Origin: Paenibacillus donghaensis
GTDB taxonomy: Bacteria; Bacillota; Bacilli; Paenibacillales; Paenibacillaceae
Assembly (NCBI RefSeq): GCF_002192415.1
Contig: NZ_CP021780.1
Coordinates: 2,356,001 to 2,420,000 of the forward strand
Length of the DNA: 64,000 nt
Direction of reading: 5' to 3'
The position numbers were made by a program, and so were the translations under genes. Under the pieces are notes generated by a model. That model was given only the letters and a program-made list of their open reading frames with translations, did not search any database and was not told the origin of the DNA. This document shows, one piece after another, positions 1-7,331 of this stretch (the stretch's first letter is position 1; each line of letters opens with the position of its first letter).

Positions 1-75
1 GGTACCCCTCAGGAGGTGCTGATAGAGACGAAGAACCCGCGTGCGCTGCAGTTTCTCAGGCAGACTGAGCGGTGA
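1..75 (+). CDS. C-terminal tail of an amino-acid-type ABC transporter ATPase (partial)
   Basis: Frame 1 is open from the window edge to TGA at 73-75. The 24 visible residues begin GTPQEV and end NPRALQFLRQTER. This resembles the tail of GlnQ/HisP-type importer ATPases, where a G-T-P motif is followed about 12 residues later by N-P-R and F-L. All catalytic motifs lie outside the window, so the family is an inference from the tail alone. Such ATPases sit on the cytoplasmic face and power polar amino-acid uptake. Confidence 0.5.
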   Translation, partial: GTPQEVLIETKNPRALQFLRQTER

Positions 76-217
76 TGAGGGTAGCGAAGGTGGATGGTGG
101 ACGCTAACAGCTGGCTATCAACTGCTGACTGCTCCTTGGATTCTGCTGAACGTTGTTTAGCCAAGTATCCTGGTTAGGTTGCAAGACAAGTATTAGTACA
201 ATGGCGGGAGAGGTTGT

Positions 218-940
218 GTGGGTGTGAAGATGTGGAACGGGGAGGACACTGGAGTCTGTTGTGTTGAAATACCGGCTGATGTGGCGGAGCCGACCGTGCT
301 GCAGTTGATGTCAGCGCTGTCTGCCGCGAAGCAGCAGAAGATCAGGCGGTTGATGAGGCGGGAGGACGCGCTGAATGTGTTGATGGCGGACATCCTCTCC
401 AGGCTGTGCATCTGCCGGACACTGGGCATCAGGAACAGGGAGATTGAATTCGGTCAGAATGCGTATGGGAAACCCCATCTTATGGGACAGAATAGGCTTC
501 ATTTCAACCGTTCCCATTCCGGGTCCTGGGCAGCTGTGGCCGTATCGACCGAGAGTGTGGGAATTGATGTGGAACGGATAAGCAAGGCCGATCTAGGGGT
601 GGCTGAACGTTTTTTTGCGCCGCAGGAGTACAGGCAGCTGCTGCAGGTGGAAGGGGGGGAGAGGCAACGTTTCTTCTATGATCTGTGGACGCTGAAGGAG
701 AGTTATATCAAGGCAGCCGGACAAGGGTTGTCGCTGCCTTTGTCCTCGTTCTCGATTGATTTGCGCAGTGAGCAGATCACCCTGGAGACGGAGCATGAAT
801 GGAAGCCTTGTTACTTCCGCCAATATCCGATTGATCCCGCATATCGCTTATCACTCTGCTCGCCGCTGAACCGTTTGCCGGATGACGTGGAGATGATAGG
901 GCTGGCAGATCTGTGCGAGGAATTCTCACAGTATTTATAG
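218..940 (+). CDS. sfp: 4'-phosphopantetheinyl transferase, Sfp type
   Basis: This cytoplasmic enzyme moves the 4'-phosphopantetheine arm of CoA onto a serine of carrier proteins of non-ribosomal peptide, polyketide or fatty-acid synthases. The 240 residues match Sfp length. The family motifs are visible: FNRSHSG (about 96-102), the magnesium-binding GIDVERI (115-121) and WTLKESYIKA (157-166) with the catalytic Glu and Lys. The start is GTG at 218, about 5 nt after GGGAGAGG; an ATG at 230 lies too far from that site. Sfp-type enzymes usually serve secondary metabolism, but no synthetase gene is visible here. The gene stands alone and is followed by repeats. Confidence 0.9.
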   Translation: MGVKMWNGEDTGVCCVEIPADVAEPTVLQLMSALSAAKQQKIRRLMRREDALNVLMADILSRLCICRTLGIRNREIEFGQNAYGKPHLMGQNRLHFNRSHSGSWAAVAVSTESVGIDVERISKADLGVAERFFAPQEYRQLLQVEGGERQRFFYDLWTLKESYIKAAGQGLSLPLSSFSIDLRSEQITLETEHEWKPCYFRQYPIDPAYRLSLCSPLNRLPDDVEMIGLADLCEEFSQYL

Positions 941-982
941 GTCATTATAGGTATACATAAGATAACAGCAGGTTGGACAAGG

Positions 983-1094
983 AACCAACGAACCAACGAA
1001 CCAACGAACCAACGAACCAATGAACAACGAACGAACAAACGAACGAACGAGCCAACGAACCACAAACATACGAACCCGCGAGCCAACCAACCTC
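983..1094. repeat. 8-bp tandem repeat (AACCAACG) decaying into related units
   Basis: Four perfect AACCAACG units run from 983 to 1014, followed by one-base variants (AACCAATG, AACAACG, AACGAAC) to about 1094. The array lies directly after the sfp stop in non-coding sequence. Such arrays change copy number by slippage. No function is visible. Confidence 0.85.
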
Positions 1095-1097
1095 ACG

Positions 1098-1282
1098 ACG
1101 GACCGTTTAGCCCCTATTTCGTCATTTCTGCGTTATTTTGCTGCGTTACGGACCCTATAGACCTTATTCGTACACTTTAGGCTCCCAGCAGAGGGAATTA
1201 GGCCAAATAGGGGCAACTGAGTCTGTTAGCGCAGTGAAATATGCTGTTTTGCAACAGATAAGGGCTCCTCGGTCCGTTGTCC
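1098..1282. repeat. Family-B hairpin repeat (four-unit, 50-bp geometry), degenerate copy
   Basis: Direct units ACGGACCG (1098) and ACGGACCC (1148) lie 50 bp apart. Inverted units (TAGGGGCAACTGAGTCTGTT at 1208, and AAGGGCTCCTCGGTCCGTT near 1260) lie about 51 bp apart. This is the arrangement seen at 21061, 27795, 38212 and 49743. The flanking 13-bp inverted repeat found at other copies is missing here. Most of 941-1442 is this repeat plus the tandem array; no gene is supported there. Confidence 0.75.
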
Positions 1283-1442
1283 CTCAACGGCCACGGGGAA
1301 TAATGAGTTGGTTACTGGCGGGGTTCAGACTTATTCTGGAGAAACGGTAGTGTTCGCCTTTAACAGCGATTGGAAGAACCCTTCGAACCCGAATCGAGGC
1401 TTCATTCACAAGTAACCTACCGCTGATTTTGGTTTTGAACCG

Positions 1443-1486
1443 AAAAATTGACATCCAAACTTTTAATAGTTTGGATGTCAATTTTT
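1443..1486. terminator. Perfect 18-bp hairpin, terminator of the SLH gene
   Basis: Arms 1443-1460 and 1469-1486 are perfectly complementary around an 8-nt loop. The A/T-rich stem ends give a T tract on either strand. It lies 33 bp downstream of the minus-strand SLH gene. Confidence 0.8.
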
Positions 1487-1519
1487 GTTAGTATTGAATC
1501 CTTCTGGTTCATGGAAGGA

Positions 1520-2197
1520 TTATTCCGCTTCCAGAGCCGCAGCCTGCTGGGAGCTCAGGTAATCAAGTGCGTTATACAGCATTACTGCTGCTTCAGCGCG
1601 TGTGATTTCGCTTTTTGGATTAAATTTGCCCTTGGCATCCAGGCTGTTGATGTTGTACTTAAGGGAACGCTGGACGCTGCCCTGATAGTCAGGGGTCAAT
1701 TGATCTTCATCTGCGATCTTGGCAGGTACGATGTTGATCATTGGCAGGCCGCCAATTTGCTCAATCCCTTGCACAAGGAAGGAAGTGAACACTTCTTTGG
1801 TGATTAGCTTGGCAGGATCAATGTTCTCAGGAATCTGGATTCCGTTGTAGTGGGCATTGATGAACGCTTCCGCGTACCAGGCTTTGTCTTTCACTTTGGT
1901 GAACAAGGCGCTGGCAATCGGAGCCTTGTTGTAGTCAATGGCAGCCAGACTAAGCTGGAGACCGCCGGAGATAAACTGAATCCCCTGTGCTGTCGTAACC
2001 TTGGAGCCGGGCAGGAACTGGGTGTCCGAGATGCCTTTGATCAAGCCTTGTTCTTTAAGCGAGATGATCTTGTCTTTGCCGCTGGTGCTGCCAATATCCT
2101 TGAAGCTGTCTCCAGCAGCAAACATCTGGCTTCCCAGAGAGAAGGAGAGCAAGGTTACTGTTGTAATAGCCGCTAAGGTTCTTTTTCTCATATTCAT
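1520..2197 (-). CDS. Exported S-layer homology (SLH) domain protein
   Basis: This small exported protein probably binds cell-wall polymers through SLH motifs. A signal peptide (MRKRTLAAITT, then a hydrophobic stretch ending in FAAG) is followed by an SLH repeat (FKDIGSTSGKDKIISLKEQG, then LIKGISDTQFLPGSKVTTAQ). A second partial SLH repeat lies at the C-terminus (KFNPKSEITRAEAAVMLYNA). The middle (about residues 80-180) matches no domain I recognise. The open frame begins at 2203, but the ribosome site GAGGTGG is only 2 nt from that ATG. The ATG at 2197 has an 8-nt spacer and is preferred. Monocistronic, with a strong terminator. Confidence 0.82.
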   Translation of the reverse strand: MNMRKRTLAAITTVTLLSFSLGSQMFAAGDSFKDIGSTSGKDKIISLKEQGLIKGISDTQFLPGSKVTTAQGIQFISGGLQLSLAAIDYNKAPIASALFTKVKDKAWYAEAFINAHYNGIQIPENIDPAKLITKEVFTSFLVQGIEQIGGLPMINIVPAKIADEDQLTPDYQGSVQRSLKYNINSLDAKGKFNPKSEITRAEAAVMLYNALDYLSSQQAAALEAE

Positions 2198-2312
2198 GTT
2201 CATTCCACCTCATAGTTGGGTTTGGCCGGTTGGCCTTTATTACCATCTTTGACGGGGAGTTGAACCGAAAGGTTGCGGACCTCTACATATTTTATTCTTG
2301 TGCTCTAACCTT

Positions 2313-2888
2313 TCACATCATTTCACGAAAAAGCTGGTTGCGGTACGGGTATTTGCTGAAACGTGTCTTGAAGCTCATGAACACCCCATAGTCTGCTACG
2401 GTGACCGTTCTGAGCGCAGAGGTGGGGATTAAGCGCCTTACCATCGCCTCGACCGCGCCTGTATCCTTGCGCCGCAGAGCTGCAGCGAAAGACCTGGCGA
2501 AGGTGTAGCTGCCGGCCAGCTTGCGGTACAGCGGCAGCGCCGAGCGGGCAACATAGCGGTGTGCCCGGGTATTGAAGGTGAACTGCACCAGGCCGGTTGG
2601 GATGGTGGTGCCGCTAGTATAGTAAGCAACGGGTAGCGGGAATGGAAAGGCTATGAAATATCCAATTGCGTTGGTTCCATAGTCATCCTGCCGGGCCAGG
2701 GTTGGCAGCGTGGACAGCATCCGACCCATAAGATCCAGGTCTGCAGTAACGACGGCGGTTGTCCACTTACTGGCGAAGGGCTGATTTCCGGCAATCTTCC
2801 GGTAGAATGGCAGCATGGCTCTGGCAACCGTCTGCAGCACTTGTGCGGTCACCCGAAGCCGGGATTGCTGTTTCGTGCCATGGTTCAT
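2313..2888 (-). CDS. Conserved hypothetical protein with an internal duplication
   Basis: I do not recognise a family. The 191-residue protein is basic, with no clear signal peptide, and contains two similar segments. ARAMLPFYRKIAGNQPFASK near residue 22 matches ARSALPLYRKLAGSYTFARS near residue 115. Each is followed by a helix with D-x-x-x-M/V-x-x-M and a L-P-T or I-P-T turn. This suggests a duplicated two-helix unit. The start ATG has a clear GAGGAGG site 8 nt upstream. It is divergent from fur, and the shared upstream region carries a 40-bp inverted-repeat remnant. Confidence 0.6.
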   Translation of the reverse strand: MNHGTKQQSRLRVTAQVLQTVARAMLPFYRKIAGNQPFASKWTTAVVTADLDLMGRMLSTLPTLARQDDYGTNAIGYFIAFPFPLPVAYYTSGTTIPTGLVQFTFNTRAHRYVARSALPLYRKLAGSYTFARSFAAALRRKDTGAVEAMVRRLIPTSALRTVTVADYGVFMSFKTRFSKYPYRNQLFREMM

Positions 2889-2913
2889 ATGCGCATCCTC
2901 CTCATATTCGTTT

Positions 2914-2953
2914 CTATAAGATGAACTTCATTCTTAAGTTCACGTTCTATATA
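2914..2953. repeat. Joined arms of a short inverted-repeat element
   Basis: Positions 2929-2951 match, base for base over about 23 nt, the reverse complement of the left arm of the 107-bp inverted-repeat element at 21587-21693. Positions 2914-2928 resemble the reverse complement of its right arm. The centre of the element appears deleted, leaving only the arms, between the divergent 2313-2888 gene and fur. Confidence 0.6.
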
Positions 2954-3116
2954 AGGTATGGCAGGCGGGCTGGTGCGGGTATGGGCGGCTGCCGGGTGCC
3001 GGGTGCCGCGAAATATAGTTTCCATCGCTTGGGAACTAAGGCACTTTTCTTTGGCGGATAATTTTGTTATGCTTATATCGTAAGAATTACTGTTTGCGGA
3101 AAGGCTGGAAACCCAA

Positions 3117-3590
3117 ATGGACCCTATTGCCAACATTAGCCAGCAATTTGCGGCACAAAAGTATAAATTAACCCCCCAGCGCCAGGCGATTGTGAAGGTG
3201 CTGCTAGATAACGAGAAGGATCATCTGAGTGTGGAGGAAGTCTACATGATGGTGAAGAACAGCTATCCCCATCTGGGTCTCGCCACAGTGTACCGCACCC
3301 TGGAGCTGCTCTGTGAGCTGCATATTGTGGAGAAAATGAACTTCGGAGACGGCGTATCACGTTATGATCTGCGTGGCGGTGATCACGAGCATATGCATCA
3401 TCACCTAATCTGCAGCGTATGCGGCAGGTTGGAGGAGATCAAGGAGGATTGGCTGCTGGATCTGGAGAAGCGGCTGGAGCGGGAGTATGGGTTCCAGGTC
3501 TCAGACCATCGGCTGGATTTCAAGGGGACGTATAACACCTGCCAGAAAACGTCCTGCAAGCGCGAAAAGGCCAACAAGGCCGTTTCGTAA
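3117..3590 (+). CDS. fur: Ferric uptake regulator, Fur family
   Basis: This cytoplasmic Fe(II)-responsive repressor binds 7-1-7 boxes (TGATAATNATTATCA). The sequence follows Bacillus Fur: winged helix with YKLTPQRQAIVKVLL, recognition region LGLATVYRTLELL, NFGDGVSRYDL, then the metal-binding HEHMHHHLICSVCG. The structural-zinc CxxC (CSVC) is present. The C-terminal cysteine pair is C-x4-C (TCQKTSC) rather than the usual CxxC. PerR and Zur are less likely given the GDGVSRYD segment typical of Fur. Probable targets in this window are the boxes at 12584, 22847, 23857, 54108 and 55083. Confidence 0.9.
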   Translation: MDPIANISQQFAAQKYKLTPQRQAIVKVLLDNEKDHLSVEEVYMMVKNSYPHLGLATVYRTLELLCELHIVEKMNFGDGVSRYDLRGGDHEHMHHHLICSVCGRLEEIKEDWLLDLEKRLEREYGFQVSDHRLDFKGTYNTCQKTSCKREKANKAVS

Positions 3591-3605
3591 GCAGGGAAAC
3601 AGGAC

Positions 3606-3650
3606 AAAGGCTGCCCGTTCGCAAGGTTATCTTGCGAATAGGCAGCCTTT
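3606..3650. terminator. Terminator hairpin after fur
   Basis: Arms AAAGGCTGCC (3606-3615) and GGCAGCCTTT (3641-3650), with an inner TTCGCAAG/CTTGCGAA stem, form a long hairpin. It lies between fur and the convergent membrane-protein gene and may act on both strands. Confidence 0.8.
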
Positions 3651-3651
3651 G

Positions 3652-3735
3652 CTGCAAATATAAGAATGTTGAGGTACGAATGCCGACTCTTTCAGAGGAC
3701 GACAAAGCCGTTTCTTCTTGAAATATAAGAAAGTC
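3652..3735. repeat. Fragment of the dispersed REP-like element
   Basis: AAATATAAGAATG at the left and GCCGTTTCTTCTTGAAATATAA at the right match the ends of the 125-bp element at 5684-5808. The central palindrome is missing. It sits between two convergent genes, as most copies do. Confidence 0.6.
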
Positions 3736-4285
3736 AGATCTGCTTGTTCGCACTGCCTTTGGCCTGCTTGGGCCAGAATGTATAGCTGAGGCTGATGATC
3801 ATATCGATGGCCACGATCACTCCCCATATCTGAACCGTGCTGGATAAGTTCTCGGTCCGGGCGGCATCGCCGACAATGTAGTTGATGCCTGTGATCACGC
3901 CATAACAGATGGCATAAGCCAACAGGTGCAGCAGACAGCCTGTGCGTTCATGCTTCGCATGCTCCGGTCCATACTTGGGTTTCGCTGTCGGCGGCGGGCC
4001 GCCCGCGAAGCGATAGGCGAAACGTTCATCTGCCCAGCGGATCATCTTGTGTCCGAAAGCGATCGAAACCCCGATATATATCGCCGATAGGCTGTGAACG
4101 AAGGTAGCCGTGGCGCCATCCTTCAGATCATAAATAGTAGCAACAATCAGAGCCAGATCAATCAGCGGTGTGCAGAGCAGCAGAAGTGCGCCCAGCTTTT
4201 TTTGCTTGAAGATATAACGGGAGGTCAGTCCCCCCAACACAAACACCCAGAAGGCAATCTCACAGCCTACAATGAAATATCCCAT
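3734..4285 (-). CDS. Multi-pass membrane protein, YmcC-like
   Basis: This 183-residue protein has about five hydrophobic segments (near residues 5-22, 32-50, 62-78, 117-135 and 150-170). Between them lies the conserved-looking stretch GHKMIRWADERFAYRF. The size and the R-W-A-D-E-R-F segment resemble the uncharacterised YmcC family of Bacillus, recalled rather than searched. No catalytic motif is seen. The ribosome site is weak (AGGGGC about 13 nt upstream, or GGA directly before the ATG). It is convergent with fur. Confidence 0.65.
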   Translation of the reverse strand: MGYFIVGCEIAFWVFVLGGLTSRYIFKQKKLGALLLLCTPLIDLALIVATIYDLKDGATATFVHSLSAIYIGVSIAFGHKMIRWADERFAYRFAGGPPPTAKPKYGPEHAKHERTGCLLHLLAYAICYGVITGINYIVGDAARTENLSSTVQIWGVIVAIDMIISLSYTFWPKQAKGSANKQI

Positions 4286-4373
4286 TCCTAATCATTCAGC
4301 CCCTTTTAAATAATACAAACGTATTAAATAACCGAATTCATAGTAACACAGAAACATTCACAATTCAACTAAA

Positions 4374-4415
4374 TAAAAAAACTGCCCTGCGCAGCCATTT
4401 CTGCTTGCAGGACAG
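4374..4415 (-). terminator. Intrinsic terminator of the AIM24-like gene
   Basis: On the minus strand an imperfect stem (CTGTCCTGC.. with ..GCAGGGCAG) ends in seven T. It lies 20 bp past the stop of the 4436-5116 gene. Confidence 0.8.
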
Positions 4416-4435
4416 CTCGATAATGAAGCGGGTTC

Positions 4436-5116
4436 CTATGGACGGCTGGGAATGAACGACCTCATCCATGTGCCGAAGCTGCCAGGGTTACGGCTCTGTA
4501 CCAGCACAACACCCTCCCCGCGGAAGCGGCAGACCAGCGCTTCGCCGCTCGTGAAGCTGTTCAACCAGCCGGACGCCGCTTTTTCCACCTTGTAATCCAT
4601 ATAATCCGGCCAGGCCACAAGATGCCCGTTATCGATAATCATCTCTTCGCCAGCCTCAAGGTTGATGGCGTGAATCGCTCCGAAGGAGGAGAGAAATACG
4701 GTTCCGCTGCCGCTGATCTCTATAATAAAGAACCCCTCCCCCGAGAAGAGGCCCCGGCTCAGATTCTGCATCTTGGTGTTGACCTGTATGCCTGAGCTGC
4801 CCGCCAGGAAACCGTCCTTCTGCACAAACAGCTTGTACGATCCGTCCAGCTCTACGGCCTGCACATCGCCCAACGATCCGGGAGACAGCAGAACCTCGCT
4901 TTGACCGCGTGTGGCTGTAAGCTCCTGGAAGAAGAACTTCTCACCGCTCAGCATTCTTCCCAGCCCGCGCATAATGCCGCCGTCCACCGTACCGCGCAGC
5001 TCCACATTCGGCGACATCGCCACCATTGCGCCCATTTCTGCCTTGACACTTTCCCCGGAATTCAGATAAACCTTCAACATAGCAAATGCGCCTTCATATA
5101 ATACTTCATATTTCAT
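4436..5116 (-). CDS. AIM24/TIGR00266 family protein
   Basis: Members of this family are beta-rich proteins of unknown biochemical role, named after a yeast mitochondrial protein. Visible family features are an early V-x-A-E-M-G-A-M-V strand turn, GGIMRGLGRMLSGEKFFF, GEGFFIIEISGSGTVFLSS and GHLVAWPDYMDYKVEKA. There is no signal peptide. The frame is open further upstream, but GGAGG at 5126-5130 gives a 9-nt spacer to the ATG at 5116 and only 3 nt to the ATG at 5122, so 5116 is chosen. Monocistronic. Confidence 0.85.
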   Translation of the reverse strand: MKYEVLYEGAFAMLKVYLNSGESVKAEMGAMVAMSPNVELRGTVDGGIMRGLGRMLSGEKFFFQELTATRGQSEVLLSPGSLGDVQAVELDGSYKLFVQKDGFLAGSSGIQVNTKMQNLSRGLFSGEGFFIIEISGSGTVFLSSFGAIHAINLEAGEEMIIDNGHLVAWPDYMDYKVEKAASGWLNSFTSGEALVCRFRGEGVVLVQSRNPGSFGTWMRSFIPSRP

Positions 5117-5243
5117 AGTCATAATCCTCCGATTCCTATTGTAAATAATAGAGGGTTCTCTTCCAGTATCCATGCTTCGTTTAAGAAAGGCAAATATAGG
5201 TTATAAAAAGGATACAAGACGTCACATTATAAGAGGTGCAGCC

Positions 5244-5678
5244 ATGAACAGTCAACCCAAATGTACTGACCTGAATTACAGAACAGGATGTTATTCTTTA
5301 CTGCTGATGGTCCTGTCCGCTTTGCTGCTATTGTCAAATGCCCAGGATGCAGCTGCCAAGCCGGTGGATCAGGCGGCCGTGTCCACGTCTCAGAAACAGA
5401 GTTCTGCACAGAAAGACCATAAAGTCGTCAAGAAAACAGCTTTTGGCATCTATGAAGGCCAGGCAGACAGCCATACCGTTGAAATGTCCGTGTACGGCGA
5501 GGCGATTGCGCTGCAATTCGATGAGGAACTTGAACCACTGATCAGCAGCCTTGACGAAGGTGAAAAAATAGCATTTACGTATACAGAGCAGCAGGCGGGC
5601 GATGATCCGCATGTGATGCTGCGAGAGCTGATCTTCATCCGCAGAATTGCTGCGGGCAGCGACCTTTTTAAAATATAA
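5244..5678 (+). CDS. Exported hypothetical protein
   Basis: This 144-residue protein is not recognised. A hydrophobic signal sequence (YSLLLMVLSALLLLSN, ending near A-A-A-K-P) suggests export. A Lys/Ser/Gln-rich linker and a small beta-type domain (FGIYEGQADSHTVEM... ALQFDEELEP... GEKIAFTYTEQQ) follow. The start ATG at 5244 follows AGAGGTG by 6 nt; the open frame upstream to 5172 lacks a ribosome site. Divergent from the AIM24-like gene and followed directly by a REP-like element. Confidence 0.6.
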   Translation: MNSQPKCTDLNYRTGCYSLLLMVLSALLLLSNAQDAAAKPVDQAAVSTSQKQSSAQKDHKVVKKTAFGIYEGQADSHTVEMSVYGEAIALQFDEELEPLISSLDEGEKIAFTYTEQQAGDDPHVMLRELIFIRRIAAGSDLFKI

Positions 5679-5683
5679 GAATT

Positions 5684-5808
5684 TAAATGCTTCACGCCAT
5701 AAATTATCCTTCTATTTCTCGCAGAAACGGATGCCTGAAAGCGATACGTAGTATCGCTGCTTCGGAAGCATACGCTTTGCAGAGGACGGCGAAGCCGTTT
5801 CTACTTAT
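5684..5808. repeat. Dispersed REP-like palindromic element, complete copy
   Basis: The element begins AAATATAAGAATT and contains CTTCTATTTCTCGCAGAAAC. A central palindrome (GCGATACGTAGTATCGC) follows, then GGCGAAGCCGTTTCTACTT at the end. The AGAAACGG and CCGTTTCT segments are inverted relative to each other. Near-identical core sequence recurs at 13793-13900 and, inverted, at 25160-25262. Fragments lie at 3652, 16389, 18206, 35244 and 50404. Confidence 0.85.
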
Positions 5809-5896
5809 CATCAAGTGAGCGGGAGTATGCTACAATAGTTGAAGCTGGCCAATACAGAAGCTGGCAATACACCGTGATTAGGAGAGTGGTGCCAAA

Positions 5897-6172
5897 ATGG
5901 CACGAACCCAAACCCAGAAAGACCTGCGCAAGGCCGCACGCAGCGGCAGCAGAAGCCCGGCCGATAACCGCAGACTGAATGAGCACTACAGCGCAATCTC
6001 GCAGCATGTCCGGGTCACCCCGAGCAAGTCGCAGCAATTGAATAAACTGAAGTACAAGGAGCGGATCTATGTTGATGACGCTCCTTTTTCATGTCCATAT
6101 TTAAGCATGCAACTGCAAACGCCGATATATAAGAATTTCTCTTCGCGGCGCTCGATCAATATTCAGGTGTAG
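5897..6172 (+). CDS. Small basic hypothetical protein
   Basis: This 91-residue protein has an Arg/Lys-rich N-terminal half (TQKDLRKAARSGSRSPADNR, then a conserved-looking NKLKYKERIY). The N-terminal part resembles small basic proteins widespread in Bacillota that have no assigned role. From about residue 62 the composition changes and the DNA (ATATAAGAATTTC at 6127) resembles the end of the REP-like element, so the C-terminus may have been replaced. Ribosome site GGAGAG before ATG 5897. It overlaps the convergent AraC gene by 17 bp. Confidence 0.5.
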   Translation: MARTQTQKDLRKAARSGSRSPADNRRLNEHYSAISQHVRVTPSKSQQLNKLKYKERIYVDDAPFSCPYLSMQLQTPIYKNFSSRRSINIQV

Positions 6173-7007
6173 GTGCAGCACTGTTATACACAGTCTGTTC
6201 CCGGCTATGTATCCGAAATTGCTTAGGCGACATGCCAAACCTGCTGCGGAAGATACGGTGGAAATACGTGTAGTTCGCGAAACCGCAGGTTTCGGCTACG
6301 TGCTCCAGAGGCATCGGGCTGAAGGTGATCCGCTCTCTGGCCATCTCCAGCCTGACCTCATTTACATATTTAATGATCGTGGTCCCAAAAGCTTCCTTGA
6401 AAAGGTGGACTGCCCTGGAGACAGATATGTCAACATGTCCAGCCACATCCTCCAGCTGAAAAGGAAACGCGGCATGCTCTTCCACATACTGCTTCATACG
6501 GAAGGCCAAATATCCCCTCGGCGATACAGCGGGCTGATCCAGCATAAGCCGGTCTATTTCCATACATAATATCTGCAGGTAGCATGCGGAAATCTCCGGC
6601 GAGAAGTCAGATAAACGGCGTTGCTCCAGCACCAGCTGGCGGAACAGGCCTACGAAGCTGTCAATTTGCGGGATTGTAATCCGGGAGGGCGGCTTGCTGC
6701 GCACCCACCATTCTTCAATCCAGGCTCCTCCGCAGAAAATATGATAATCACCGCTCTCCACCCGTGGATTGCCTGCGGCATAGCTCTCCTTGTCAATACT
6801 GAGGTAATACGGGTCATGGGGGGCAAACAGCATCATATCCCCGCTCTCCACTGGCGAAATTACCCCGTTGATTAAGGCTCGGCTTCTGCCCTCGGTCTGC
6901 AGCCGGATCAGATAGTTCTGATTTCCTTGCTGCTCTGACATATGAAACGGCTTGCGGTGAAAAGAAAAGCCAGCTGAATAAACATAGCAGGTTGGGGTAG
7001 TGTTCAT
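6156..7007 (-). CDS. AraC-family transcriptional regulator
   Basis: This probable one-component sugar-responsive regulator has 283 residues. The N-terminal cupin-like part (about 1-150, including NYLIRLQTEGRSRALINGV and MMLFAPHDPYYLS) would bind the effector. The C-terminal double helix-turn-helix (about 178-278) shows the signature HVAETCGFANYTYFHRIFRS followed by FGMSPKQFR. AGGAGGACCC precedes the ATG. The gene is divergent from the 7332-11321 operon, which it most likely controls through the 324-bp shared intergenic region. Confidence 0.87.
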   Translation of the reverse strand: MNTTPTCYVYSAGFSFHRKPFHMSEQQGNQNYLIRLQTEGRSRALINGVISPVESGDMMLFAPHDPYYLSIDKESYAAGNPRVESGDYHIFCGGAWIEEWWVRSKPPSRITIPQIDSFVGLFRQLVLEQRRLSDFSPEISACYLQILCMEIDRLMLDQPAVSPRGYLAFRMKQYVEEHAAFPFQLEDVAGHVDISVSRAVHLFKEAFGTTIIKYVNEVRLEMARERITFSPMPLEHVAETCGFANYTYFHRIFRSRFGMSPKQFRIHSREQTVYNSAAPTPEY

Positions 7008-7331
7008 GGGTCCTCCTGGTGCATAAATTTTACCAGTTAAAAGATGAGCAGATTGTTCATGTTTAAACCATATTATTCATTTTAATATATACGCTTTCAT
7101 ATTACCATGAACCTAAGCTTAAAAGATATTATTATGGACTAAGCGGAGGGAGAACTGAGGAAATCAAGCCTGGTCAATGCCGGAAGTAAGATTTGGACAT
7201 CAATGAGGGTTGGATGATTACTTATCCAGGAGCAGCCTTTTTGTTCAGGTGATGCTTTACTTGCCCGTTCGAATAGGTACAGAGATGGAAAGACTAGGAA
7301 TAACTAATGATCGATAAAGGGAGCGATAAAA
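7008..7331. other. Divergent intergenic region between the AraC gene and the sugar operon
   Basis: No ORF with a ribosome site is visible. The region is A/T-rich around 7030-7130 and should hold both promoters and the AraC operator. A segment at 7087-7102 (ATATACGCTTTCATAT, reverse TGAAAGCGTATA) is a weak match to a catabolite-responsive element and is not claimed. Confidence 0.4.

Noticed and set aside
811..1086. Minus-strand 91-residue ORF rich in Trp/Val/Arg/Phe
   Set aside because: It is the translation of the 8-bp tandem repeat and lacks a ribosome site.
7087..7102. Catabolite-responsive element upstream of the sugar operon
   Set aside because: Only one half matches the cre consensus well.
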